Shown here: positions 8,124-15,907 of the stretch, piece by piece
How the letters are laid out: each line of letters opens with the position of its first letter
Numbering within the stretch: the stretch's first letter is position 1
Origin: Chloroflexota bacterium
GTDB lineage: Bacteria; Chloroflexota; Dehalococcoidia; Bin125
NCBI GenBank assembly: GCA_003228175.2
Contig: QGNQ01000015.1
Coordinates: forward strand, 1-41,778
DNA length: 41,778 nucleotides
Direction: 5' to 3'
Made by a program: the position numbers and the translations under genes
Notes under the pieces: model-generated
Database searches by the model: none
What the model saw: only the letters and a program-made list of their open reading frames with translations
Told to the model about the DNA's origin: nothing

Positions 8124-9196
8124 GCCCGCCAGCGCCGGCGCAGGCCCGCCCCAAGCACGACCGATGAGATCGCGCCCCCGGTCGCGACCAACGCCATCAC
8201 TACCAATGCGGGCGCCGCCAACGCGGGCGCGTTCCCGCTAGTCCCCAAGGCGGCAATGCCACCGCTGCCCGTCGCCGGCAGCCCAATCGGCGCTCCCACT
8301 GATGCGGGCGCCGGCGGCGGCGACACTGGCGCAGCGACCGGCAACGCCTCGAACAGCAGCCGCACGATACGCCGCCCCACCACCTCCACCTCGTAGCGGA
8401 ATTCCAGGCCCGCGTCGTCCGCCATCACCCCCGTTACCCCCACCCCTGCGCGATGGTTCACCAACAGGCGCACGTTGCCCAGCACCAGCAGCGTCCGATC
8501 ACTCCACCGACCCAGCCTCCGCCCCGCCGCATCCACCCCCTCACACGCGACGCCCGCGCAGAGCGCACCCTGCAGCTCCACATCCGGCGCGAGCTCGTCC
8601 TTCACCGCCGCGATGTCCCCCTCGTTCAGCGCGTCCAGCAAACGCCCCAGAACGCCCAGGCTGAGGTTGAAAAACGACAAGCTGGCCTCGAAGTTCCTCG
8701 ACACGAAGTCCGCCGCCGCCGTCTGCGGGTCGCTCAGATCGGGCGTCAGCCGCAACCGCTCAATCCGCAGCCCAACGAATTCCGCCTCGAGAAACAGGAT
8801 GATCCGATCGACCGCCACGAATCCGTCCGGCGCACGCTCATGAACGACGCCCGTCACGCGGCTACCGCGCACCTCCGAAGACACGATCTCATTCGTGAAC
8901 GTCACGCCGACAGCCGCCGCCTCCGCGGCCGCCCGGATGATCGGCCCAACCGCGTCGATACCGCTGCAGTCCTCGATCCCAATCGAACAGGCGGTGCCCT
9001 CCAGGACGATGCGGTCCGTCACCAGCCGCAGCGCGGCGTCCCCATCGCCGCCGTTCATCGCATCGAAGAAGCGCTGCAGGGTCGCCACGTGGCCGCTGCC
9101 CGCCGGGGCTTGCGCGCTGGCCTGCCCGGGAGACAGCGCCGCCAGAAACAACAGCAGCCCAACCAGCAAAGGCAGGCGCAAACGCCAGGCGGTCAT
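8120..9196 (-). CDS. Secreted NTF2-like protein with LPATG-type C-terminal sorting signal
   Basis: 358 aa. The N-terminus is a Sec signal peptide (hydrophobic residues 7-22, likely cleaved after ASA-Q near 29). Two weakly similar NTF2/SnoaL-like regions follow: one beginning HVATLQRFFDAMNGGDGDAAL (about 36-56), the other LGRLLDALNEGDIAAVKDEL (about 184-203). Each has a small Cys pair: CSIGIEDC and CAGVAC. The C-terminus has a Pro/Ala-rich linker, LPATG at 306-310, a hydrophobic segment at about 326-350 and a basic tail RRRWR. That is the layout of a sortase substrate, though the spacer after LPATG is longer than in Firmicutes. No sortase gene is in the window. Function unknown. Confidence 0.75.
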   Translation of the reverse strand: MTAWRLRLPLLVGLLLFLAALSPGQASAQAPAGSGHVATLQRFFDAMNGGDGDAALRLVTDRIVLEGTACSIGIEDCSGIDAVGPIIRAAAEAAAVGVTFTNEIVSSEVRGSRVTGVVHERAPDGFVAVDRIILFLEAEFVGLRIERLRLTPDLSDPQTAAADFVSRNFEASLSFFNLSLGVLGRLLDALNEGDIAAVKDELAPDVELQGALCAGVACEGVDAAGRRLGRWSDRTLLVLGNVRLLVNHRAGVGVTGVMADDAGLEFRYEVEVVGRRIVRLLFEALPVAAPVSPPPAPASVGAPIGLPATGSGGIAALGTSGNAPALAAPALVVMALVATGGAISSVVLGAGLRRRWRA

Positions 9197-9286
9197 GGGC
9201 GCTCCAGGGGAGGCCTCTTCACGAAAGGGGCGTCCCGTTGCGACGGCGTCTCAGTCCGGCGCAGGCTAGTCGAATCTCAGCCCCCC

Positions 9287-9343
9287 AGTGCAGTCGCGAA
9301 AGTGCGGGCGCGCCCAGTGCGGGCGCGAAAGCGCGGGCGCGCT
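9287..9343. repeat. 14-bp degenerate tandem repeat, four units
   Basis: Units start at 9287, 9301, 9316 and 9330 and follow AGTGCGGGCGCGAA with a few substitutions; one extra base separates units 2 and 3. The sequence GATAGCATCG just after the array contains TAGCAT, a possible -10 box for the transporter gene. Confidence 0.75.
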
Positions 9344-9417
9344 GATAGCATCGCTCGCGGACCGGAGGCGCTCATGTCGCGACAAGGAAAAGGCTCGCTC
9401 CCGATGGCAGCGCCCTA

Positions 9418-10479
9418 ATGGGCCAGGCCGCCGCGGTCGCCGCCGCCGCCGTCTGGGCGATCAGCGTCGTCCTCACAGCCTCGCAGTCGTCCAAGCTCGA
9501 CTTCCTCTCGCTGAGCACATTGCGCCTCGTCACCGCCACCATCTTCTTCCTCGTCATCCTCCTCCCGCTCGGCGCCGACGCGGATATCGGACGCATGTCC
9601 TTCAACGACATCTGGCAATTGGTCGGCACCGGCGTGCTCAACCTCGCCATCGGCGACACCCTCTATATCGGCGCAATCGTCCTGCTCGGCGTGAACTTCG
9701 CCTACACCGTCAGCCTGGGCCTCTTCGCCCTCTTCAGCTTCGTGCTGTCCGTCATCTTCCTCGACGAGACCGTCGCGCTGCAGACCATCCTCGGCTCGCT
9801 ACTCGTCCTCGGCGGGATCTACGTCGTGGCGCTCTACGGCCGCGGCGCGGACCAAGAATCGACGGCTACGGACTCCACCACAGACTCCACGGCCGTCGCC
9901 GCCGTGGGCGACCCGGCATCGGCGCTGCCGACCGGCCCCCCCCTCGTCCAGGGGGCCGTGATCGTCGTCGCCGACGGCCCCGCGACGACCTTGCCAGAGC
10001 CGGACCTCGCGACGGCCCTGACCGACAGCCTGCGCGAGCGCATCCCCGGCGGCGTCTTCGGGGGACTCGTGCTGTTGGTCCTGGCCGCGCTCTGCTGGGC
10101 CGCCGGCACCGTCTGGATGCGCGACGTCGCCGACGGCTTCGATGCCACCGCCGTCGGGGTCATGCGCATCCCCTCCGCAATGATCACCCTCGCCGCCATC
10201 GCCCTCCTCACGCCCAGCTCAGCCCTGCGCCGCCGCTCCGTCCCCTTAAGCAGCGGCTGGGCGCTCGCCATCGCCGGAGTCACCGGAGCCGGGATCGGCA
10301 GCCTGCTCTTCATCGTCGCCGTCCAGGAGATCGGCGCCGGCGAAACCGCCGTGCTCTCGTCCCTCTCCCCGTTGTTCGCGCTGCCCTTGGCGGCCGTCGT
10401 GCTGGGCGAGCGGATCACCCCCTGGCTGCTCGTCGGCGTGAGTATCGCGCTGGCCGGGATCATCCTCTTGTCGGTCTAG
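9418..10479 (+). CDS. DMT-superfamily (EamA) transporter
   Basis: 353 aa, an integral membrane protein with two EamA repeats. Hydrophobic helices run from the first residues (AAVAAAAVWAISVVLTA) to about residue 138 (LLVLGGIYVVAL), and again from about 200 (GVFGGLVLLVLAALCWAAGTVWM) to the C-terminal AGIILLSV. The link between the halves, about residues 142-200, is unusually long and hydrophilic (Ser/Thr/Asp then Pro/Gly-rich); most EamA proteins have almost none. The family exports or imports small metabolites, and the substrate cannot be predicted. The ATG at 9418 starts just before the first helix. No strong Shine-Dalgarno is visible. It is the first gene of the long plus-strand run. Confidence 0.87.
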   Translation: MGQAAAVAAAAVWAISVVLTASQSSKLDFLSLSTLRLVTATIFFLVILLPLGADADIGRMSFNDIWQLVGTGVLNLAIGDTLYIGAIVLLGVNFAYTVSLGLFALFSFVLSVIFLDETVALQTILGSLLVLGGIYVVALYGRGADQESTATDSTTDSTAVAAVGDPASALPTGPPLVQGAVIVVADGPATTLPEPDLATALTDSLRERIPGGVFGGLVLLVLAALCWAAGTVWMRDVADGFDATAVGVMRIPSAMITLAAIALLTPSSALRRRSVPLSSGWALAIAGVTGAGIGSLLFIVAVQEIGAGETAVLSSLSPLFALPLAAVVLGERITPWLLVGVSIALAGIILLSV

Positions 10480-10526
10480 AAGCGGACTACCATGCGGCGG
10501 CGCCGGCAAGCAACGAGGGGACGACG

Positions 10527-12137
10527 ATGACCACTCCCACCCCACGACGCAGCATCTGGGCCTGGGGCAACGAGTCGGACGAACCGTCCCACGCGGATCG
10601 CCACGCCGCCGCCCAGCGCATCGCCGCCCAGCACCGCATCGATGTCACTGCGGCGCCACTGCCCACGCTGGCCTCCCTTCAGCTCCGACCCTCACGTGTC
10701 ACCGTCCCCGCTGCCCTCGCCGACATCTGCCACCAGGACGATTACCTGCGCGCCTCCCGGACCTTCGGTCGCTCATTCGTCGACCGCATCCGCGCCGTCA
10801 ACGGCGACTTCAGCGACCCGCCCGACGTCGTCGCCCGCCCCCGTGATGAGGACGAGGTCCGGGCGGTCCTGGAGTGGTGCTCGGACGCGGGCCACGTCGT
10901 GATCCCCTTCGGCGGCGGATCGTCCGTCGTCGCTGGCGTCAACCCGCCCGCCGACGCCGGCAGTGTCGTCACGCTGGACCTGGGCGAGATGAACCAGGTG
11001 CTACAGGTCGACGCAACTTCCCGCGCCGCGCGCATCCAAGCGGGAGCATTCGGCCCCGACCTCGAGACGCAACTCAAGCCCCACGACCTCACTCTGCGCC
11101 ACTTCCCGCAGTCCTTCCAGCACTCCACCCTCGGCGGCTGGATCGCCACCCGCTCCGGCGGCCACTACGCCACCAACCACACCCACATCGACGAGTTCGT
11201 CGAATCCCTGCGAATGCTGACCCCCGCCGGCGTCATCGAATCGCGCCGCCTGCCCGGCAGCGGCGCTGGGCCCAGCCCCGACCGCCTCGCGATCGGCAGC
11301 GAGGGCATGCTCGGCGTCATCACGGAGGCCTGGATGCGAGTCCAGCCGCGGCCCCGCTTCCGCGCCTCCGCCGGCCTCACGTTTCCCAGCTGGGAGAGCG
11401 CCTACAAGGGCATCCTGCGCGTCGTCCAGGCCAAACTCTGGCCCGCCAACCTGCGCCTGCTGGACCCGGTCGAAGCGAAGAACGCGGCCGGCCTCGACGG
11501 CGCACAGTCCCTCATGATCGTCGGCTTCGAGTCCGGCGACGCCCCCGTCGGGCCCTACATGGCCCAAGCCATCGCCATCGCCCGCGAAGCCGGCGGCAGC
11601 GTCGACGACGACGAGATCCTCATCGACGACGGCCAGGGCGCCCCCACCGGCCGCGAGGGCCCCGTCGGGGCCTGGCGCAAGTCGTTCCTCGACGGGCCCG
11701 GGCAGGGCAACCTGACCATGGGGCTCGGCCTCGTCGCCGACACCTTCGAAACCGCCATCACCTGGGACCGCTGGCCCGCCTTCGACGCCGCCGTACGGGA
11801 GGCGGTCGGCCAAGCCCTCGACGCGACGCTCCAGGGCTGGTCGCTGAGCTGCCGCTTCACCCATGTCTATCCCGACGGCCCCGCGCCCTACTACACCTTC
11901 TCCGGCGTCGGCCGCCAAGGGGCCGAGATCGAACAGTTCTTCACGATCAAGCAGGCAGCCGCCGACGCCGTCATCGCCGCCGGCGGCACCATCACCCACC
12001 ATCACGCCGTCGGACGGCAGCATCGACCCTGGTACGACCAACAGCGCCCTGAGCTCTTCGCCCGCGCCCTCCGCGCCGCGAAACGCGAGCTGGACCCCAA
12101 CGGCATCATGAACCCCGGCGTCCTCATCGACCCCTAA
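10527..12137 (+). CDS. FAD-binding oxidase, alkyl-DHAP synthase-like
   Basis: 536 aa. The FAD-binding PCMH domain shows RPRDEDEVRAVLEWC, VVIPFGGGSSVVAG (about residues 128-141), RIQAGAFGPDLE and STLGGWIATRSGGHYA. The C-terminal cap ends in GGTITHHHAVGRQHRPWY and KRELDPNGIMNPGV, the His-rich motif and C-terminal signature of alkyldihydroxyacetonephosphate synthase and its bacterial relatives. The N-terminal RRSIWAWGNE also fits that group. The reaction could be ether-lipid synthesis or, as in many bacterial paralogues, oxidation of a 2-hydroxy acid; the window cannot decide. The ATG at 10527 follows GAGGGGACGACG. It stands 47 bases after the transporter gene. Confidence 0.87.
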   Translation: MTTPTPRRSIWAWGNESDEPSHADRHAAAQRIAAQHRIDVTAAPLPTLASLQLRPSRVTVPAALADICHQDDYLRASRTFGRSFVDRIRAVNGDFSDPPDVVARPRDEDEVRAVLEWCSDAGHVVIPFGGGSSVVAGVNPPADAGSVVTLDLGEMNQVLQVDATSRAARIQAGAFGPDLETQLKPHDLTLRHFPQSFQHSTLGGWIATRSGGHYATNHTHIDEFVESLRMLTPAGVIESRRLPGSGAGPSPDRLAIGSEGMLGVITEAWMRVQPRPRFRASAGLTFPSWESAYKGILRVVQAKLWPANLRLLDPVEAKNAAGLDGAQSLMIVGFESGDAPVGPYMAQAIAIAREAGGSVDDDEILIDDGQGAPTGREGPVGAWRKSFLDGPGQGNLTMGLGLVADTFETAITWDRWPAFDAAVREAVGQALDATLQGWSLSCRFTHVYPDGPAPYYTFSGVGRQGAEIEQFFTIKQAAADAVIAAGGTITHHHAVGRQHRPWYDQQRPELFARALRAAKRELDPNGIMNPGVLIDP

Positions 12138-12175
12138 CGCAAGCACACGCACTAGGACGCACAAGGAGACGCACC
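12137..12175. repeat. 10-bp ACGCA-type tandem repeat in 38-base gap
   Basis: ACGC-headed units begin at 12137, 12147, 12157 and 12169 (ACGCAAGCAC, ACGCACTAGG, ACGCACAAGGAG, ACGCACC). They fill the whole spacer between the oxidase stop and the next ATG, and the third unit supplies the AAGGAG ribosome-binding site. Confidence 0.65.
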
Positions 12176-12973
12176 ATGACCAACCTCACCCAGGCGGAAC
12201 GACGAGCGCAAGGCCTCGCCGCGCTGACCACGCTGCTGGGCTCGCAAGAGGAGGCCGAGACCGCGGCCGAGGAAATGCAGACCGACTTCGGGGCCCTGGG
12301 CGCATACCTGATCGACTGGGCCTTCGGCGACATCTGGTCGCGCACCGGTCTCGCCGCCAAGGAGCGTGAGCTCGTCGTCCTCAGCCAGCTGACGACGCTC
12401 GGGCAGTTGGATCAGCTCCGCTCGCACCTGGGCATCGCGCTGCGCTTGGGACTCACCACCACCGAGATCGGCGAAGTCTTCGTCCAACTCGGCGGCTACG
12501 CGGGCTTCCCGCGCGCCCTGAGCGGCATGCGCATCGCCCGCGACGTATTCGAGCAGCAGGGCCTCAGCGACGCCCCCATCACCCTGGAAGCCACACCCAA
12601 GGACGACGCCCAGCGCCGCGCCGACGCCCGCGAAGTCCTCGGACGGCTGAACGAAGACCAGCCCGGCGGCGGGCCAGAGACCGGCATGGGCGCATTCACC
12701 GGCGCCGCCGGGCGCTGGGCCTTCGGGGAACTCTGGGCGCGCGATGAGGCCCTCACACGACGGCAGCGCAGCCTCGTCGTCGTCGCGACGCTGGCCGCCC
12801 AGGGGAAGTCCGACGAGCTCCGATTCCACCTCCGCGGCGCCCTCAACCACGGCGCAACCATCACGGAGCTCGAAGAAGTCATGATCACGACGATCCTCTA
12901 CGTCGGCTTCCCCACCGGCGTCGAAGGCTTCCGCGTACTGCGTCAGGTCCAGGCGGGCGAGCCCGCCGGCTAG
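12176..12973 (+). CDS. Double carboxymuconolactone decarboxylase-like protein
   Basis: 265 aa with two CMD/AhpD-like helical repeats. The first is about residues 43-120 (FGDIWSRTGLAAKERELVVL, then SHLGIALRLGLTTTEIGEV); the second about 180-255 (FGELWARDEALTRRQRSLVV, then FHLRGALNHGATITELEEV). Neither repeat has the CxxC of peroxidase-type AhpD, so a decarboxylase or isomerase-like role is more likely than thiol peroxidase. Many such proteins are found beside dehydrogenases of aromatic or hydroxyacid catabolism, as here after the FAD oxidase. The start has AAGGAG at -14 to -9. Stop is TAG, and a plausible promoter for the next gene begins 30 bases later. Confidence 0.88.
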   Translation: MTNLTQAERRAQGLAALTTLLGSQEEAETAAEEMQTDFGALGAYLIDWAFGDIWSRTGLAAKERELVVLSQLTTLGQLDQLRSHLGIALRLGLTTTEIGEVFVQLGGYAGFPRALSGMRIARDVFEQQGLSDAPITLEATPKDDAQRRADAREVLGRLNEDQPGGGPETGMGAFTGAAGRWAFGELWARDEALTRRQRSLVVVATLAAQGKSDELRFHLRGALNHGATITELEEVMITTILYVGFPTGVEGFRVLRQVQAGEPAG

Positions 12974-13003
12974 TGCTCAAGACGGCGCGACGGTACAAAC
13001 GCA

Positions 13004-13032
13004 TTGTCCCGCCCGCCCTGCGAAACTAACCT
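13004..13032 (+). promoter_or_regulatory. Predicted sigma-70-type promoter of the UGSC cassette
   Basis: TTGTCC (13004-13009), a 17-base spacer and TAACCT (13027-13032) form a reasonable -35/-10 pair. It would start transcription near 13040, just ahead of a palindrome and about 60 bases before the ATG at 13100. Confidence 0.45.
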
Positions 13033-13043
13033 GCGCGGCGAGG

Positions 13044-13060
13044 CGTACGACCGTCGTACG
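13044..13060. promoter_or_regulatory. 17-bp palindrome, possible operator
   Basis: CGTACGA (13044-13050) and TCGTACG (13054-13060) are perfect inverted copies around CCG. The site overlaps or directly follows the predicted transcription start, a position where a bound dimeric repressor would block transcription. No obvious regulator gene lies next to it. Confidence 0.5.
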
Positions 13061-13099
13061 TCCGGCACGAGCGCCCACACCGACGTAAAAGGAAGCGCC

Positions 13100-14722
13100 A
13101 TGACGACTGCCAGCTCCGCCCTGCCAAACTTCGCACTCGACGATGGAACGGCCCAGCGCCGGTTCCCCAGCGGGCGCAGCACCTTGCTCTGCTTCGTCAA
13201 AGAAGACTGCCCCACCTGCCGCCTCTCGATGCCCCTCATCCGCGAGATGCAGGATCGCTACGGCGAGCACGTCGACGTCTGGGCCGTCGGTCAGGACAGC
13301 GAGGGCAACGCCGTCCTGATCGACGAGTACGGCCTCTCCGGCCCCATGCTCGACGACTCCGCGCTCAAGGTCTCCTTCGCCTACGAAATCGACACCGTCC
13401 CCACCCTCATCCTGACCGACGGCGACGGCCACGAGCAGCGCCGTTTCCACGGCTTCGGCAGGGACGATTTCCGCGACATGACAACCGAGCTCTCGCGGCT
13501 CAGCGGCCTCGGCGTCGCCGCTGTCAACTGGGACGACTACCCGGAGATGATGCCCGGCTGTGGCTCCAAGTCCATGGAGCCCGGCATCTACGAACGACTC
13601 AAGGCCGAAGCGGAAGGCTCGCCCATCCGTGCGCGTCGGATCGAAGTCGGGCAAAACGAAGATGTGTACGAACTGCTCTATGAGCAGGGCGTCACCGACG
13701 GCCTGCCCGTAATGCCGCCCACCCCCGAGCGGGTCGTCCGCATGCTCGAATACACCTCGCGGGACCCCCAAGAGCAGATCGCGGTGCTGCCCCCCAATCT
13801 CGCCCCCGTCACGATCGAGAAGGTCGCGATCAACGCCGTCTTGGCCGGCTGCAAGCCCGAATATTTCCCCGTCGTCCTCGCCGCCACGGAGGCCATCGCC
13901 GACGAACGCTTCAACGTCCACGGCGCAATCGCCACCACCATGGGCGGCGCCCCCGTCCTCATCGTCAACGGCCCCATCCGCGAGCAGATCGGACTGAACT
14001 CCGGCCAAGGCGCGCTCGGCCAAGGCTTCCGCGCCAACGCCACCATCGGCCGCGCCGTGCGCCTCGTCATTCGCAACATCGGCGGCCACCGCCCCGGCGG
14101 CACCGAGCGATCCACCATCGGCTGGCCCGGCAAATACACCCTCTGCTTCGCTGAGGCCGAGGAACGCGCCCCCACCTGGACCCCCCTCCATGTCGAGCGC
14201 GGCTTCCAGCCCCAAGACAGCGTCGTCACCGCCGTAATCCAAACCGCCGGACCCTCCCAGGTGATCGACCAGACATCACGCACCCCCGAAGCCCTCGGCG
14301 GCAGCATCGGCCTCAAAGCAGCAATGGCCCGGCACGCCAAATTGCCCGCCATCGGCGAGACCGTCATCATCGTCTCCCCTGAGCACTACGACACCCTCGC
14401 CCGCGCCGGCTGGACCAAGGACGACCTCCGACGCCGCATCCAGGAGGTCGGCGAAAAGCCGCTGCGGGAATGGCTCGCAGATGAGGAATCCGGCGGCTTG
14501 GCAGGCGCAACCCTCCAGCAGTTCTTGCACGGCAAAGACCTCACGGAGGCAGACCTAGACCGACCCATACGCAAGTTCAGAGAGGACGCCTGGCTCATGA
14601 TCGTCGTCGCGGGCGGAGGCGCGGGCAAGTGGAGCGGCGTCATGGACGCCTTCGGTACCGGCGCCGGCGGCACCATGGCCGTCAGCCGCAAGATCGAGAC
14701 CATCGCAGGCGTCGGCGCATGA
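13100..14722 (+). CDS. Thioredoxin domain fused to UGSC-associated conserved domain
   Basis: 540 aa. Residues 1 to about 135 are a thioredoxin-like domain: STLLCFVKEDCPTCRLSMPL holds the CPTC redox motif (about residues 36-39), and a cis-Pro segment DTVPTLIL lies near 100. After a linker with GCGSKSMEPG comes a domain of about 370 residues that is repeated as the whole next gene. Its landmarks are TDGLPVMPPTPERV, LAPVTIEKVAINAV, AGCKPEYFP, GGAPVLIVNGP, ANATIGRAVRLV, HRPGGTERSTIGWPGK and VIIVSPEHYDTLA. I recognise this as a conserved family of unknown function that accompanies UGSC selenoproteins, not an enzyme I can name. ATG 13100 follows AAAAGGAAG. Its TGA overlaps the next ATG (ATGA at 14719-14722), so translation is likely coupled. 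Confidence 0.8.
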   Translation: MTTASSALPNFALDDGTAQRRFPSGRSTLLCFVKEDCPTCRLSMPLIREMQDRYGEHVDVWAVGQDSEGNAVLIDEYGLSGPMLDDSALKVSFAYEIDTVPTLILTDGDGHEQRRFHGFGRDDFRDMTTELSRLSGLGVAAVNWDDYPEMMPGCGSKSMEPGIYERLKAEAEGSPIRARRIEVGQNEDVYELLYEQGVTDGLPVMPPTPERVVRMLEYTSRDPQEQIAVLPPNLAPVTIEKVAINAVLAGCKPEYFPVVLAATEAIADERFNVHGAIATTMGGAPVLIVNGPIREQIGLNSGQGALGQGFRANATIGRAVRLVIRNIGGHRPGGTERSTIGWPGKYTLCFAEAEERAPTWTPLHVERGFQPQDSVVTAVIQTAGPSQVIDQTSRTPEALGGSIGLKAAMARHAKLPAIGETVIIVSPEHYDTLARAGWTKDDLRRRIQEVGEKPLREWLADEESGGLAGATLQQFLHGKDLTEADLDRPIRKFREDAWLMIVVAGGGAGKWSGVMDAFGTGAGGTMAVSRKIETIAGVGA

Positions 14723-15840
14723 CCAGCCAACGCATCGGCCGCGCCCGCCAACTCACCATCAGCGCCAGCGACGACGTCGACGAGTTCCTCTTCGACCAGG
14801 GCCTCACCGACGGCCTCCCCGTCGTCCCCCCCACCCCCGCCCGCGTCGAGCGGATGCTCGCCCAGACCCGTCGCGACCCCCTCGAAGAGATCGGCATCCT
14901 GCCCCCCAATCTCGCCCCGCTCACCGTCGAAAAAACCGCTATCAACGCCGTTATGGCCGGCTGCAAGGCCGAATACTTCCCCACCGTCCTCGCCGGCGTC
15001 GAAGCCATCGCTGACGACAGCTACGGCCTGCACGGCTCGGGCGCAACCACCATGGGCGGCGCACCCGTCCTCATCGTCAACGGGCCCGTGCGCGAACGCA
15101 TCGGCATCAACTCCGCCCAAAACGCGCTCGGCCAGGGCAACCGCGCCAACGCCACCATCGGCCGTGCCGTCCGCCTCGTCATCCGCAACGTCGCCGGCCA
15201 TCGCCCCGGCGGCACGGAGCGCGCCACCATCGGCTGGCCCGGCAAGTTCACCCTCTGCTTCGGCGAGTGGGAGGAGCGCGCCCCCACCTGGACCCCCATG
15301 CACGTCGAACGCGGCTTCGCGGCCGGCGACAGCGTCATCACCGCCATGACCCAGTCCGGCGGGCCCACCCAGCTCATCGACGAAACCTCCCGCACGGCCA
15401 AAGCCCTGGCCGGCAGCATCGGGCTGAAAGTCGCCGGCCAGCAGCACCCGCGCATCCCCTCCATGGGGGAACTGATCGTCGTCATCTCGCCGGAGCACTA
15501 CGACACCCTCGCCGCCGACGGCTGGACCAAAGATGACGTCCGCCGACGCATCCAGCAGGTCGCCGCCCGCCCCTTGCGCGATCTCCTGGAGAGCGACCAG
15601 ATGGGGGGCTTCCCGAAATCCGCCCTCGACAGCTGGCCGCCGTTCCTTCCGCCCCTGCCCATCCACAACCCCGATGGCAGCCTCCGCGACGACGCCATGG
15701 ATGTCATCATGCCCAAGTTCGGCAACGACTCCATGATCACCATCGTCGTCGCCGGAGGCGGAGCCGGAAAGTTCACCTCCATCCTCGATCCACTGGCCGG
15801 CCAGGTGTCCGTCAGCAAAAAGATCGAAGATCCGGTCTAA
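14719..15840 (+). CDS. UGSC-associated conserved protein, paralogue of preceding gene's C-terminal domain
   Basis: 373 aa. The whole protein parallels the C-terminal domain of the upstream gene, sharing TDGLPVVPPTPARV, ILPPNLAPLTVEK, AGCKAEYFPTVLAG, TTMGGAPVLIVNGP, NRANATIGRAVRLVIRN, HRPGGTERATIGWPGK and APTWTPMHVERGF. Long blocks are nearly identical, pointing to a duplication. The Cys in AGCK and the Cys in TLCF are kept in both copies. A difference lies in the C-terminal third, where this copy has a Pro-rich insertion (WPPFLPPLPIHNP). Both end in a conserved IVVAGGGAGKF/W segment. The start overlaps the previous stop by four bases. Function unknown; a heteromer of the two copies is plausible. 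Confidence 0.78.
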   Translation: MTSQRIGRARQLTISASDDVDEFLFDQGLTDGLPVVPPTPARVERMLAQTRRDPLEEIGILPPNLAPLTVEKTAINAVMAGCKAEYFPTVLAGVEAIADDSYGLHGSGATTMGGAPVLIVNGPVRERIGINSAQNALGQGNRANATIGRAVRLVIRNVAGHRPGGTERATIGWPGKFTLCFGEWEERAPTWTPMHVERGFAAGDSVITAMTQSGGPTQLIDETSRTAKALAGSIGLKVAGQQHPRIPSMGELIVVISPEHYDTLAADGWTKDDVRRRIQQVAARPLRDLLESDQMGGFPKSALDSWPPFLPPLPIHNPDGSLRDDAMDVIMPKFGNDSMITIVVAGGGAGKFTSILDPLAGQVSVSKKIEDPV

Positions 15841-15907
15841 CGGCGTTATCATGCGCGCAGCCAGTCCCGCGTCCGCGCGAACGCGACAACCGACACAGGG
15901 AGATCTG

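Noticed and set aside
12176-12973. AhpD-type thiol peroxidase or selenoprotein
   Set aside because: Neither CMD repeat has CxxC or an in-frame TGA at that position.
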